From Flavobacterium pokkalii (GTDB lineage: Bacteria > Bacteroidota > Bacteroidia > Flavobacteriales > Flavobacteriaceae): a stretch of 64,000 nt of DNA. The position numbers and the translations under genes are program-made. This document shows, one piece after another, positions 36,804 to 44,923 of the stretch. The stretch is from NCBI RefSeq assembly GCF_014596575.1, contig NZ_NASZ01000009.1, forward strand, positions 1 through 64,000. Reading direction: 5' to 3'. A model generated the notes under the pieces. That model did no database searches. It saw only the letters and a program-made list of their open reading frames with translations, and had not been told where the DNA came from. How positions within the stretch are numbered: position 1 is the first letter of the stretch; each line of letters starts with the position of its first letter.

Positions 36804-37922
36804 ATGGAAAACAGTATTAAAAAAGGATTCTATTTTAAACAGTATCAGGCTCCTAATCAGTCTCCATTTGATAAATTATTTGAAATTTTCAAAGAATTAA
36901 TCACTTATACTTCGGGAGATTTTGACGAAGCTATCAGTTGGTTGCGCGAATTAGATAAAGAATACAAGTTAACCGACGAAAATTATACCATTGATGATTT
37001 TATTGAAGACCTAAAGAAGAAAGGTTATATTAAAGATGAAGTCAAAGAAGATGGAACTTCCGGATTAGGAATTACTGCAAAAACCGAAAGAGCCATTCGT
37101 CAGCAAGCCCTGGATCAGATTTTTGGGAAATTAAAACGCTCCGGAAACGGAAATCATAAAACCAAATATTCCGGCAGTGGCGATGAACACACGGGAGAAT
37201 TTCGTGAATTTCATTTTGGAGACAGTTTGGAGCGAATTTCGTTGACTGAAAGTTTGCGAAATGCCCAAATCAATAATGGTGTTGCCGATTTTATGCTCAC
37301 TGAAAATGATTTGGTAGTTGAAGATGCGCAATACAAAGCCCAGATGAGTACGGTTTTGATGATTGATATTAGCCACAGTATGATTTTGTATGGCGAAGAC
37401 CGGATAACTCCCGCCAAGAAAGTGGCGATGGCTTTGGCTGAATTAATTACCACACGTTATCCTAAAGATACGCTCGATATTTTGGTTTTTGGAAATGATG
37501 CCTGGCCCATAGCTATCAAAGATTTACCTTATTTAAAAGTTGGACCCTTTCACACCAATACGGTTGCCGGTTTGCAATTGGCGATGGATATGTTACGCAG
37601 AAAACGCAACACCAACAAGCAAATTTTTATGATTACCGATGGTAAACCAAGCTGCGTTAAAGAGCGGGATGGTTCGTATTATATGAACAGTAATGGGTTG
37701 GATGAATACATTGTGGATAAATGTTATACGCAGGCGCAACAAGCCCGGAAATTGCATATTCCCATCACCACTTTTATGATTGCGAGTGATCCTTATTTGC
37801 AAAAATTTGTCAAAAGATTCACCGAAGCCAATCAGGGAAAAGCGTTTTATACCGGTTTGAAAGGTTTGGGTGAAATGATTTTTGAAGATTATGAAACCAA
37901 TCGGAAGAAAAGAATTAAGTAA
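36804..37922 (+). CDS. von Willebrand factor A (vWA) protein, partner of the AAA+ ATPase
   Basis: The 372-residue protein has an N-terminal helical region of about 150 residues and then a vWA domain with a complete MIDAS (VLMIDISHSM, MITDGKPS). It resembles the vWA half of MoxR/chelatase-like pairs, in which an AAA+ ATPase uses a metal-binding vWA partner to insert metals or remodel proteins. The AAA+ gene follows about 100 bases later. No signal peptide, so cytoplasmic. The client is unknown. Confidence 0.85.
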   Translation: MENSIKKGFYFKQYQAPNQSPFDKLFEIFKELITYTSGDFDEAISWLRELDKEYKLTDENYTIDDFIEDLKKKGYIKDEVKEDGTSGLGITAKTERAIRQQALDQIFGKLKRSGNGNHKTKYSGSGDEHTGEFREFHFGDSLERISLTESLRNAQINNGVADFMLTENDLVVEDAQYKAQMSTVLMIDISHSMILYGEDRITPAKKVAMALAELITTRYPKDTLDILVFGNDAWPIAIKDLPYLKVGPFHTNTVAGLQLAMDMLRRKRNTNKQIFMITDGKPSCVKERDGSYYMNSNGLDEYIVDKCYTQAQQARKLHIPITTFMIASDPYLQKFVKRFTEANQGKAFYTGLKGLGEMIFEDYETNRKKRIK

Positions 37923-38027
37923 TTAGAAAATAGAAGTAAGAAGCAAGAGAAAAGATGTTAGAAATAATGAAAATGGAAACCATTTTTTAATTATTTAATC
38001 TTTTAAATATTTCAATTTAAATTAAAC

Positions 38028-39491
38028 ATGGAAATAGAAAATATAAATACTTTAGGTGAGTTAAGGGCATCTGGTTATCAAAGTAAAAGTATTAAAGACG
38101 AATTGAGAGATAATCTTCGGGAGAAAATCAAATCAGGGAGTCCAACTTTTGAAGGAATTCATGGATTTGAAAATACGGTGATTCCGGAATTGGAACGAGC
38201 GATTCTTTCGCGTCATAATATCAATTTATTAGGACTTCGTGGTCAGGCTAAAACCCGACTGGCGCGTAAAATGGTCGAATTGTTGGATGAATACATTCCG
38301 TATGTAAGTGGTTCTGAAATTAATGACGATCCATTTAATCCTATTTCCCGATTTGCTAAGGATTTAATTATTGCCAAAGGTGATGAAACCCCAATTTCAT
38401 GGTTGCACCGAAGTGAGCGTTTCTATGAAAAATTAGCCACACCTGATGTTACCGTGGCTGATTTAATAGGGGATGTTGATCCAATTAAAGCAGCTAATTT
38501 GAAATTGTCTTATGCAGATGACCGTGTGATTCATTTTGGGATGATTCCGCGTGCCAATCGTTGTATTTTTGTGATAAATGAATTGCCTGATTTGCAAGCC
38601 CGAATTCAGGTGGCGCTGTTTAATATTTTGCAGGAAGGCGATATTCAAATCAGAGGTTTTAAGTTGCGAATGCCATTGGATATGCAATTTGTATTTACGG
38701 CCAATCCGGAAGATTATACTAACAGAGGAAGTATTGTAACACCGTTGAAAGACCGAATTGGTTCTCAAATTTTAACACATTATCCCGAAAATATTCAAAT
38801 TGCCAGAACCATTACTGAACAGGAAGCTCAATTTGATTCTAATCAGAATAACACCGTTTATGTGCCTTCGTTAGCCAAAGATTTATTGGAACAAATAAGT
38901 TTTGAAGCCAGAGAAAGTGAGTATGTCGATCATAAAAGTGGTGTAAGTGCCCGTATGAGTATCACGGCTTATGAAAATTTAATCAGCACTGCTGAACGTC
39001 GCGCATTGAAATCAGGAGAAACTCAAACTACAGTTCGTTTGTCGGATTTTATGGGAATTATTCCCGCCATTACCGGAAAAGTAGAGTTGGTTTACGAAGG
39101 AGAGCAGGAGGGAGCTGCTGCTGTAGCCGAGCGCTTAATTGCAGCTGCGGTTCGCACTTTATTCCCAAATTATTTTCCTAAAATTGAAAAATTAGAAAAA
39201 CCGAATGAAAAAACAGCCTATTCTGATTTGATAGAATGGTTTTTTGCCGAAAATGGTTTTGAATTGTTGGATGACTGTTCTGATGAGGAATATCAAAACA
39301 TTTTAGCAGCTATAGTTCCTTTAGAAATATTATTAAAAAAATACCAGGCTGATTTAGTTAAAGAAGATAAGTTATTCATGAAAGAATTTGTGCTTTGGGG
39401 ATTGGTTGAATTTCGAAAATTAAGCAAGGATAGAATTTCTGAAGGCTATCAGTTTAAGGATATTTATGGAAGTTACATCAGTAAGTTGTAA
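38028..39491 (+). CDS. MoxR/magnesium-chelatase-like AAA+ ATPase
   Basis: The 487-residue protein has an AAA+ core: Walker A GLRGQAKT at 69-76, Walker B CIFVINEL with Asn184 where most have Asp, and the sensor region FTANPEDYTNRGSI. A C-terminal helical domain of about 160 residues follows. It pairs with the vWA gene upstream; in this family the ATPase usually precedes the vWA gene, so the order here is reversed. The Asn-Glu Walker B may be typical of the subgroup. The process it serves (metal insertion, complex remodelling) is not evident. Confidence 0.85.
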   Translation: MEIENINTLGELRASGYQSKSIKDELRDNLREKIKSGSPTFEGIHGFENTVIPELERAILSRHNINLLGLRGQAKTRLARKMVELLDEYIPYVSGSEINDDPFNPISRFAKDLIIAKGDETPISWLHRSERFYEKLATPDVTVADLIGDVDPIKAANLKLSYADDRVIHFGMIPRANRCIFVINELPDLQARIQVALFNILQEGDIQIRGFKLRMPLDMQFVFTANPEDYTNRGSIVTPLKDRIGSQILTHYPENIQIARTITEQEAQFDSNQNNTVYVPSLAKDLLEQISFEARESEYVDHKSGVSARMSITAYENLISTAERRALKSGETQTTVRLSDFMGIIPAITGKVELVYEGEQEGAAAVAERLIAAAVRTLFPNYFPKIEKLEKPNEKTAYSDLIEWFFAENGFELLDDCSDEEYQNILAAIVPLEILLKKYQADLVKEDKLFMKEFVLWGLVEFRKLSKDRISEGYQFKDIYGSYISKL

Positions 39492-39530
39492 TTTTAGAAT
39501 AATTAAGTTTTGGTAAATTACTTAAAATCA

Positions 39531-39572
39531 AAAAGTTCTTCATTTACATATTTATAAATGAAGAACTTTTTA
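39531..39572. terminator. Bidirectional terminator
   Basis: AAAAGTTCTTCATTTA and TAAATGAAGAACTTTT pair around a short loop with A and T tracts. It lies between the converging AAA+ and FucP genes and can serve both. Confidence 0.85.
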
Positions 39573-39589
39573 TATGATGTAGATAAGAA

Positions 39590-40918
39590 TTATTTCTTAA
39601 GTGTCATTCTTCCATAATTTGCTACTACAGCAAGGCAAATGAGCGGTAAAATAAATGAAAAGTTAACTTCCGGAATAAAACCTAAAACTTTCACATCTGA
39701 AAATCCGGGACCTCCCCAGTCTAAAACGCTTCCTTGTAAAACCGGCATTAAAGCACCTCCTACAATCGCCATTACTAATCCGGCCGAACCTATTTTAGCT
39801 TCGTCACCCATTCCTTTTAACGCAATTCCATAAATAGTAGGGAACATAATTGACATGAATAAAGAAATTCCAATTAAAGAATAAAGCCCAATAGTTCCCG
39901 GTAACAAAATAGCTCCGGCACAACAGCAAACACCGCCAATACCAAAAAGCATTAATATTTTAGACGGATTAATCGTTCTCATAAGAGCTGTTCCTATCCA
40001 TCTTCCGCTCAGAAAAATAATCATTGCCGAAATATTATACCAGGACGCAGTAAGTTGTTGTTCTTGTGGTAAGCCTTCGTTAATATTATCTACGTATTGA
40101 AATATAAAAGTCCAACACATAATTTGAGCGCCTACATAAAATGCCTGCGCAATTACGCCTTGAATATAGGTTTTATTTGCGAATAACTTTTTAAAAGATT
40201 CCGAAATAGACATTTTATCATGATCGGCAGTTTTTGGAATTTTAGTAAAAAGAATAATTGCCATAATACTCAAAACAACTAGACCTAATATGATATAAGG
40301 AACACTAATTACTCCTAAATCATTTTCGCGAATACTTGCTTTGGCGGTATCAGATAGTGTATCGTAAATTAAGGCTCCAGAAGCATCTTTATCGTCGGAT
40401 CGAAGCGCTGAAATAACAAATTGTTGAGCTACCACCATTCCCATTAAAGAACCTACAGGATTAAAAGATTGAGCGAGATTCAATCTTCGGGTAGCTGTTT
40501 CGCTATCACCTAAAGCTAAAATTAAAGGATTAGATGTTGTTTCTAAAAAGGCTAATCCACAGGTGATTACCCAAAGAGAGATTAGGAAGAAATTATAATC
40601 CTGATAGGCTGCTGCAGGATAAAATAAGAAAGCACCAGTAGCATACAGACATAAGCCTAAAATGATTCCGGATTTATAACTGTACTTTCTGATGAATAAA
40701 GCGGCGGGTAATGCCATGAAAAAATAACCAAAGTAGAAAGCAAATTGGACTAATGAAGCCTGAGTATTTGATAATTCAGGCATTACTTTTTTGAAAGCAG
40801 AAACCATAGGATTGGTTAAATCATTGGCAACTCCCCATAAAGCAAATAATGAAGTGATGATGATAAAAGGAAAAAGTAAATCCTTTTTTACAACCGCAAT
40901 TGAAGTGGATTGATTCAT
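39590..40918 (-). CDS. fucP: L-fucose permease (FucP-like MFS transporter)
   Basis: The 442-residue protein has 12 membrane spans and follows E. coli FucP closely (FAFYFGYFFMALPA, LETTSNPLILALG, FLSGRWIGTAL). FucP imports L-fucose with a proton. At the N43/D46 pair of E. coli FucP, this protein has Asp33 and Asn36, as if swapped; Glu at the LET position is kept. The gene lies in the fucose operon, but a terminator-like hairpin separates it from the SDR gene, so it may have reduced or separate expression. Another deoxysugar is possible. Confidence 0.8.
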   Translation of the reverse strand: MNQSTSIAVVKKDLLFPFIIITSLFALWGVANDLTNPMVSAFKKVMPELSNTQASLVQFAFYFGYFFMALPAALFIRKYSYKSGIILGLCLYATGAFLFYPAAAYQDYNFFLISLWVITCGLAFLETTSNPLILALGDSETATRRLNLAQSFNPVGSLMGMVVAQQFVISALRSDDKDASGALIYDTLSDTAKASIRENDLGVISVPYIILGLVVLSIMAIILFTKIPKTADHDKMSISESFKKLFANKTYIQGVIAQAFYVGAQIMCWTFIFQYVDNINEGLPQEQQLTASWYNISAMIIFLSGRWIGTALMRTINPSKILMLFGIGGVCCCAGAILLPGTIGLYSLIGISLFMSIMFPTIYGIALKGMGDEAKIGSAGLVMAIVGGALMPVLQGSVLDWGGPGFSDVKVLGFIPEVNFSFILPLICLAVVANYGRMTLKK

Positions 40919-40950
40919 TTTTATAAATTTAATAAAATTGGTTGATTGGT

Positions 40951-40993
40951 AAAAAAAAAGAACAAAGCATAAGAAACTTATGATTTGTTCTTT
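40951..40993 (-). terminator. Intra-operon terminator or attenuator between SDR and fucP
   Basis: On the minus strand AAAGAACAAATCATAAG and CTTATGCTTTGTTCTTT form a long stem with a short loop and a T tract of nine. It lies after the SDR stop codon and before the fucP start. Partial read-through would lower FucP relative to the catabolic enzymes. Confidence 0.75.
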
Positions 40994-41008
40994 GTTGTTT
41001 TGAAAATT

Positions 41009-41800
41009 TTATTCCGTTAGTAAGGCACGGTCTAAGTGAACATAACCACCGTCACAAAAGATAAACTGACCTGTAGTATGTGAAGATCTTTCGGAAATAG
41101 TGAACAAACAAGTATCGGCAATTTCATCCGGAGTTGTCATGCGGTTTTCCAAAGGAATTTTTTTAACGATAGATTGTAATTTTTCTTCTCCGTTTTCCAA
41201 AGTTTTAATCCAGTTATCGTAAGCAGGTGTCCAGCTTTCGGCAATGATAATCGCATTAACACGGATAGAATGTTTGATTAAATCTACTGCCCATTCACGG
41301 GTTAATCCTAATACGCCACCTTTGGCAGCAGCATATCCTGAAGTACCACCTTGACCTGTTAATCCTACTTTGGAACCAATATTTAAAATAGGTCCTTTGG
41401 AAGCTTTTAGGTAAGGAAGTGCACTTTTTACGGTCACAAAATAGCTTACCATGTTTAATTTCAAAGAATCCATAAATTCTTCGTAAGAAGCATCCAGTCC
41501 GGCACCGTCATTTACTCCAACGTTGTTAATTAAAGCATCGATGCGACCGTATTTAGCAGCAATTTGTGTAATTGCAGCTTCGATTTGTTTGGGATCTGTT
41601 ACATCGGTTTTACAAAATAAAGCATCAATTCCTTTTTTTTGTAATTCTTCAATATAGGCAAATCCTCGGTCGTTTCGGTCAATAACCGCCGGGATAGCAC
41701 CTTCGGCAGCTAAATGTTGCAAAATAGTTTCTCCAATACTTCCTTTAATTCCAGCTGCACCAGTGATGACAACTACTTTTCCTTTTAATCCTAAATCCAT
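41009..41800 (-). CDS. Short-chain dehydrogenase/reductase of L-fucose catabolism
   Basis: The 263-residue SDR has the cofactor loop VVITGAAGIKGSIG, a catalytic triad (Ser in NIGSKVG, YxxxK in SGYAAAKGG) and an NNVG motif (LINNVGVND). It could be the L-fucose dehydrogenase that makes fuconolactone for the neighbouring hydrolase, or a later dehydrogenase of the non-phosphorylated pathway. It is the third gene after the Zn-dehydrogenase and the lactonase, three bases from the latter. Confidence 0.75.
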   Translation of the reverse strand: MDLGLKGKVVVITGAAGIKGSIGETILQHLAAEGAIPAVIDRNDRGFAYIEELQKKGIDALFCKTDVTDPKQIEAAITQIAAKYGRIDALINNVGVNDGAGLDASYEEFMDSLKLNMVSYFVTVKSALPYLKASKGPILNIGSKVGLTGQGGTSGYAAAKGGVLGLTREWAVDLIKHSIRVNAIIIAESWTPAYDNWIKTLENGEEKLQSIVKKIPLENRMTTPDEIADTCLFTISERSSHTTGQFIFCDGGYVHLDRALLTE

Positions 41801-41803
41801 AAT

Positions 41804-42631
41804 TTATAAGTTATAAAATTTAATTGCGTTTTTCCCCATAATTCCGGCTTGTTCATCCGGACTTAATTTTGCAATAAAATTGGTTACTAATTCTTTTGTT
41901 TTTGTATAGTTTCCGGCTACTAAACACACCGGCCAATCGGAACCAAAAAGGATTCTATCGGCTCCAAATGCGTCTAAAACCAATTGTATGTAAGGTTCAA
42001 TTTGTTCCGAAGTCCAATTGTTATAATCAGCTTCGGTGGTCATTCCTGATAGTTTGCAATAGACATTTTGGTGTTCGCCTATCGCTTTCATTGAAGTTGC
42101 CCAACCATCATAAAATCCATCTTTTATGTATGGTTTTGCAATGTGATCAATAACAAATTTTTGATTTGGAAAACGACGGACTAATTCTAAAGCTGCCCCT
42201 AATTGATGTGGGAAAATCAAAATATCATACGTAAAATTGTGTTTTTCCAATGCTGCAATTCCGTTTAAAAAATCAGGGCGCAACATAAAATTATGATCCG
42301 CTTCCCCCTGAACCACATGGCGGAAACCTTTCAGTTTTGGAAATTGACTGTATTTTTCTAAAACTTCATCAATATTAGTTGCTCTCAGGTCAGTCCAACC
42401 TACAATTCCTTTGATAAAATCATTTTTGGCTGCCAAATCCAAAAGAAAATCAGTTTCAGCCAATGTTTGGTCGGCCTGAACCGCTACACAACCATCAATA
42501 TTGTTTTGCTGATAAATGATTTTTAAATCTTCAGGTAAAAAATCTTTACGAATGACTTTCATGTTATCGTCAATCCAGGCGTGTTTTTCGGCTTCGTAAA
42601 TCCAAAAATGCTGATGCGAATCGATTACCAT
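41804..42631 (-). CDS. Amidohydrolase, probable L-fuconolactonase
   Basis: The 275-residue protein is in the amidohydrolase 2 family (DSHQHFWIYEAEKHAW start; DHIAKP in the middle; FGSDWPVCL at the end). These residues form a metal site. Enzymes of this type hydrolyse sugar lactones such as L-fucono- and L-rhamnono-lactone. In this operon L-fucono-1,5-lactone is the likely substrate. It is three bases from the SDR gene and two from the dehydrogenase gene, so they are tightly co-transcribed. Confidence 0.8.
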   Translation of the reverse strand: MVIDSHQHFWIYEAEKHAWIDDNMKVIRKDFLPEDLKIIYQQNNIDGCVAVQADQTLAETDFLLDLAAKNDFIKGIVGWTDLRATNIDEVLEKYSQFPKLKGFRHVVQGEADHNFMLRPDFLNGIAALEKHNFTYDILIFPHQLGAALELVRRFPNQKFVIDHIAKPYIKDGFYDGWATSMKAIGEHQNVYCKLSGMTTEADYNNWTSEQIEPYIQLVLDAFGADRILFGSDWPVCLVAGNYTKTKELVTNFIAKLSPDEQAGIMGKNAIKFYNL

Positions 42632-42632
42632 A

Positions 42633-43649
42633 TTATTTTAATTTAAAATCAACAGTAGCTTTAATTACTCCGGTTGCAGGATTTAGCCAGCTGTCAAAGT
42701 TTTCAATCATTTCAGTGTAAGGTACAGTATGCGTAATAAAAGAATCTGTAGGGAATTGATTGAGTACATTGATTACATGCTCAAAATCTTCAGTTGTTGC
42801 ATTTCGGCTGCACATTAAAGTCATTTCTTTGGCATGAATAGCCGGATGGCTGTAAGTCAATTCCCCTTTTGATAAACCAACTAATACAAAACGTCCTCCG
42901 TGAGACATGTAATTTGGGCAGGTTTCTAAAGCACCTTTGTGTCCGGAAGCGTCAAAAACAGCGGTACATAAATCACCGTTAGTGATTTTAGTAATTTCTG
43001 CAACGGTGTTTTCTCCTGCTTTTACGGTGTAATCTACTCCGATTTTTTCTTTGGCGTAAGCCAAACGCTGCTCATTCATATCAATGGCAATTACTTTAGC
43101 ACCGGCAATTTGTGCCAGTTTCATGATTCCAATTCCGATAGGTCCGCAACCTACCACGGCAACAGTTTCTCCCGGAACAATGGCTGCTCTGCGGATAGCG
43201 TGTGCGCCAATTGCTAAAGGTTCCACAATTGCCATTTGATCATCAGTTAAATTATTTGCCGGTAAAAGAATAGAGGTAGGAACGGTAATTTGTTCCTGCA
43301 TTCCGCCGTCAGCGTGAACGCCTAAAACTTTGATGTTGGTACAGCAGTTTGTTTTTCCGTTTCGGCAAGCGATACAGGTTCCGCAGCTCACGTATGGCAT
43401 TACCACAACATTGTCTCCGGCTTTAATTCCTTTTGGATTGTCTCCAATTTCCAAAACAGTGGATGCTAATTCGTGTCCTAAAATTCTAGGGTAGGTAAAA
43501 AACGCCTGATTTCCGCCATAAGCGTGTAAATCGGTTCCGCAGATTCCAACCTTGTTGATTTGTAATAAAGCTTCGTTCTCTTTTCTAACCGGAGCTTCTT
43601 TTTCTTTCAGAATAAATTCTCCCGGTTTTTCGCAAACAATGTATTTCAT
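42633..43649 (-). CDS. Zinc-dependent alcohol dehydrogenase of the fucose operon
   Basis: The 338-residue medium-chain dehydrogenase has the zinc ligands in GICGTDLHAYGG and GHELA, a structural zinc loop (CGTCIACRNGKTNCC) and a NAD(P) loop VAVVGCGPIGIG. An upstream in-frame ATG at 43793 would add 48 residues that include two translated operator copies (each reading KRWNK), so I reject it. In this operon it could be a fuconate- or 2-keto-3-deoxyfuconate-type dehydrogenase. It is first in the operon and divergent from the LacI regulator. Confidence 0.8.
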   Translation of the reverse strand: MKYIVCEKPGEFILKEKEAPVRKENEALLQINKVGICGTDLHAYGGNQAFFTYPRILGHELASTVLEIGDNPKGIKAGDNVVVMPYVSCGTCIACRNGKTNCCTNIKVLGVHADGGMQEQITVPTSILLPANNLTDDQMAIVEPLAIGAHAIRRAAIVPGETVAVVGCGPIGIGIMKLAQIAGAKVIAIDMNEQRLAYAKEKIGVDYTVKAGENTVAEITKITNGDLCTAVFDASGHKGALETCPNYMSHGGRFVLVGLSKGELTYSHPAIHAKEMTLMCSRNATTEDFEHVINVLNQFPTDSFITHTVPYTEMIENFDSWLNPATGVIKATVDFKLK

Positions 43650-43693
43650 TTGATATTGATTGTTTATTTGGTTTTTTAATGAATTATTTATTT

Positions 43694-43711
43694 TGTTCCA
43701 ACGTTTGAACA
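43694..43711. promoter_or_regulatory. LacI-family operator, copy 1
   Basis: TGTTCCAACGTTTGAACA is an 18-base near-palindrome around a central CG, typical of LacI-family sites. It lies 45 bases before the dehydrogenase start codon. A second copy is 81 bases away, centre to centre, with one base different. Confidence 0.8.
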
Positions 43712-43746
43712 GTTGTAGAAATAAAAAAAACACAATTTGATAATTA

Positions 43747-43776
43747 TTGTGTTTTTCATTTAAAATGCTATTTTTG
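43747..43776 (+). promoter_or_regulatory. Promoter of the LacI-family regulator gene
   Basis: TTG at 43747-43749 and TATTTTTG at 43769-43776 fit the Bacteroidota pattern with a 19-base spacer. The second operator begins inside the -7 box, so the regulator would block its own promoter. Confidence 0.65.
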
Positions 43777-43792
43777 TTCCATCGTTTGAACA
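43775..43792. promoter_or_regulatory. LacI-family operator, copy 2
   Basis: TGTTCCATCGTTTGAACA differs from copy 1 by one base (A/T). It overlaps the end of the regulator's promoter and lies 14 bases before its start codon. Two copies about eight DNA turns apart could permit looping. Confidence 0.8.
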
Positions 43793-43806
43793 AATATAAA
43801 AACTAA

Positions 43807-44829
43807 TTGGAAAATAAAAAAAAATCTACGATAAAAGATATTGCGGCGGCGCTGGGGTTAACCCCTTCGGCGGTATCAAAAGCCTTGAATAACCACCCCA
43901 GAATTAGCGAAAAAACCAAGCTTGCCGTTAAAGAAATGGCGGTAGAATTGGACTATCAGCCAAATTTTTTGTCGAGTGCGTTACGAAAAGGAAAAAGTAA
44001 TCTGGTTGGTGTGATAATTCCACGTGTGAACAGCCATTTTTTTTCTTCTGTAGTTGAAAATATTGAAAAAATGCTCAATCTCAACGGTTACAATATCATC
44101 ATGACGCAGTCGAATGAATTGTATGCTAAAGAATGCCAGGAAATTGATACTTTGCTTAAAATTCAGGTGGATGGCATTATTGCATCGATGGCTAATGAAA
44201 CGACCAATTTAGAGTTTTACGAAAAAATAAAATCCAGAGGAACCGAATTGGTTTTGTTTGACAGAGGAGAAGAGGAGCTGAATGTGGATTATGTGGGGAT
44301 TGATGATTATAAAAGTAGTCATTTGGTGGTTGATCATTTGGTGTCACAAAATTGCAAGCGTATTGCACATATTGCCGGTTTTCATCATATTCGAATTTAT
44401 AAAGAACGAATTCACGGTTATAAAGACGCATTGGAGAAATGGAATTTAGATATTCAGGACAATTGGATTATTGAAAGTAATTTGCGTATTGAGGACGGAC
44501 GCCAAATCATGCAACAATTATTGGATGCTCCAGAAAGACCGGATGCGGTTTACGTGGCGGGTGATATTGCGGCTTTAGGAGCTTTACAGGTGCTTTTGGA
44601 AAACAATATCAAGGTTCCGGAGGAAATAGCTTTGGTTGGTTTTAGTGATGAGCCGTTTACTTCGCTTACACAACCTTCCATTTCTACGATTAATCAGCAT
44701 AGTGACCAAATAGGCAAATTGGCTGCTGAAGCTTTTTTAAATCGAATGAGCCATCCGAAGAAAAAAACGGTTAACCGAATTATTTTAGAACCGGAATTGA
44801 TAGTCAGACAGTCTTCGAAAAGAATTTGA
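43807..44829 (+). CDS. LacI-family transcriptional regulator of the fucose operon
   Basis: The 340-residue protein has an N-terminal LacI helix-turn-helix (STIKDIAAALGLTPSAVSKA) and a hinge followed by a periplasmic-binding-protein-like sugar domain (VGVIIPRVNSHFFSSVVE). The start is TTG at 43807: an in-frame stop is directly upstream and no ATG precedes the HTH. It lies divergent from the fucose operon and two palindromes fill the gap, so it probably represses both directions until it binds an inducer such as L-fucose or a pathway intermediate. Confidence 0.9.
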   Translation: MENKKKSTIKDIAAALGLTPSAVSKALNNHPRISEKTKLAVKEMAVELDYQPNFLSSALRKGKSNLVGVIIPRVNSHFFSSVVENIEKMLNLNGYNIIMTQSNELYAKECQEIDTLLKIQVDGIIASMANETTNLEFYEKIKSRGTELVLFDRGEEELNVDYVGIDDYKSSHLVVDHLVSQNCKRIAHIAGFHHIRIYKERIHGYKDALEKWNLDIQDNWIIESNLRIEDGRQIMQQLLDAPERPDAVYVAGDIAALGALQVLLENNIKVPEEIALVGFSDEPFTSLTQPSISTINQHSDQIGKLAAEAFLNRMSHPKKKTVNRIILEPELIVRQSSKRI

Positions 44830-44923
44830 AATGATTTGGAACATAGATTTTAGGGATTTAAGTAATTTCTAAAATATGTGTTCCAACTCTTTTGATAAAA
44901 AAGTTTGAATCTGTAATTAAATT

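Noticed and set aside
43650..43793. 48-residue N-terminal extension of the Zn-dehydrogenase
   Set aside because: It contains two translated operators (KRWNK twice) and the divergent promoter region; the family starts at MKYIVCEKPG.
44836..44887. Imperfect inverted repeat between the LacI and saccharopine-type genes
   Set aside because: The stem has several mismatches and no T tract, so I do not call it a terminator.
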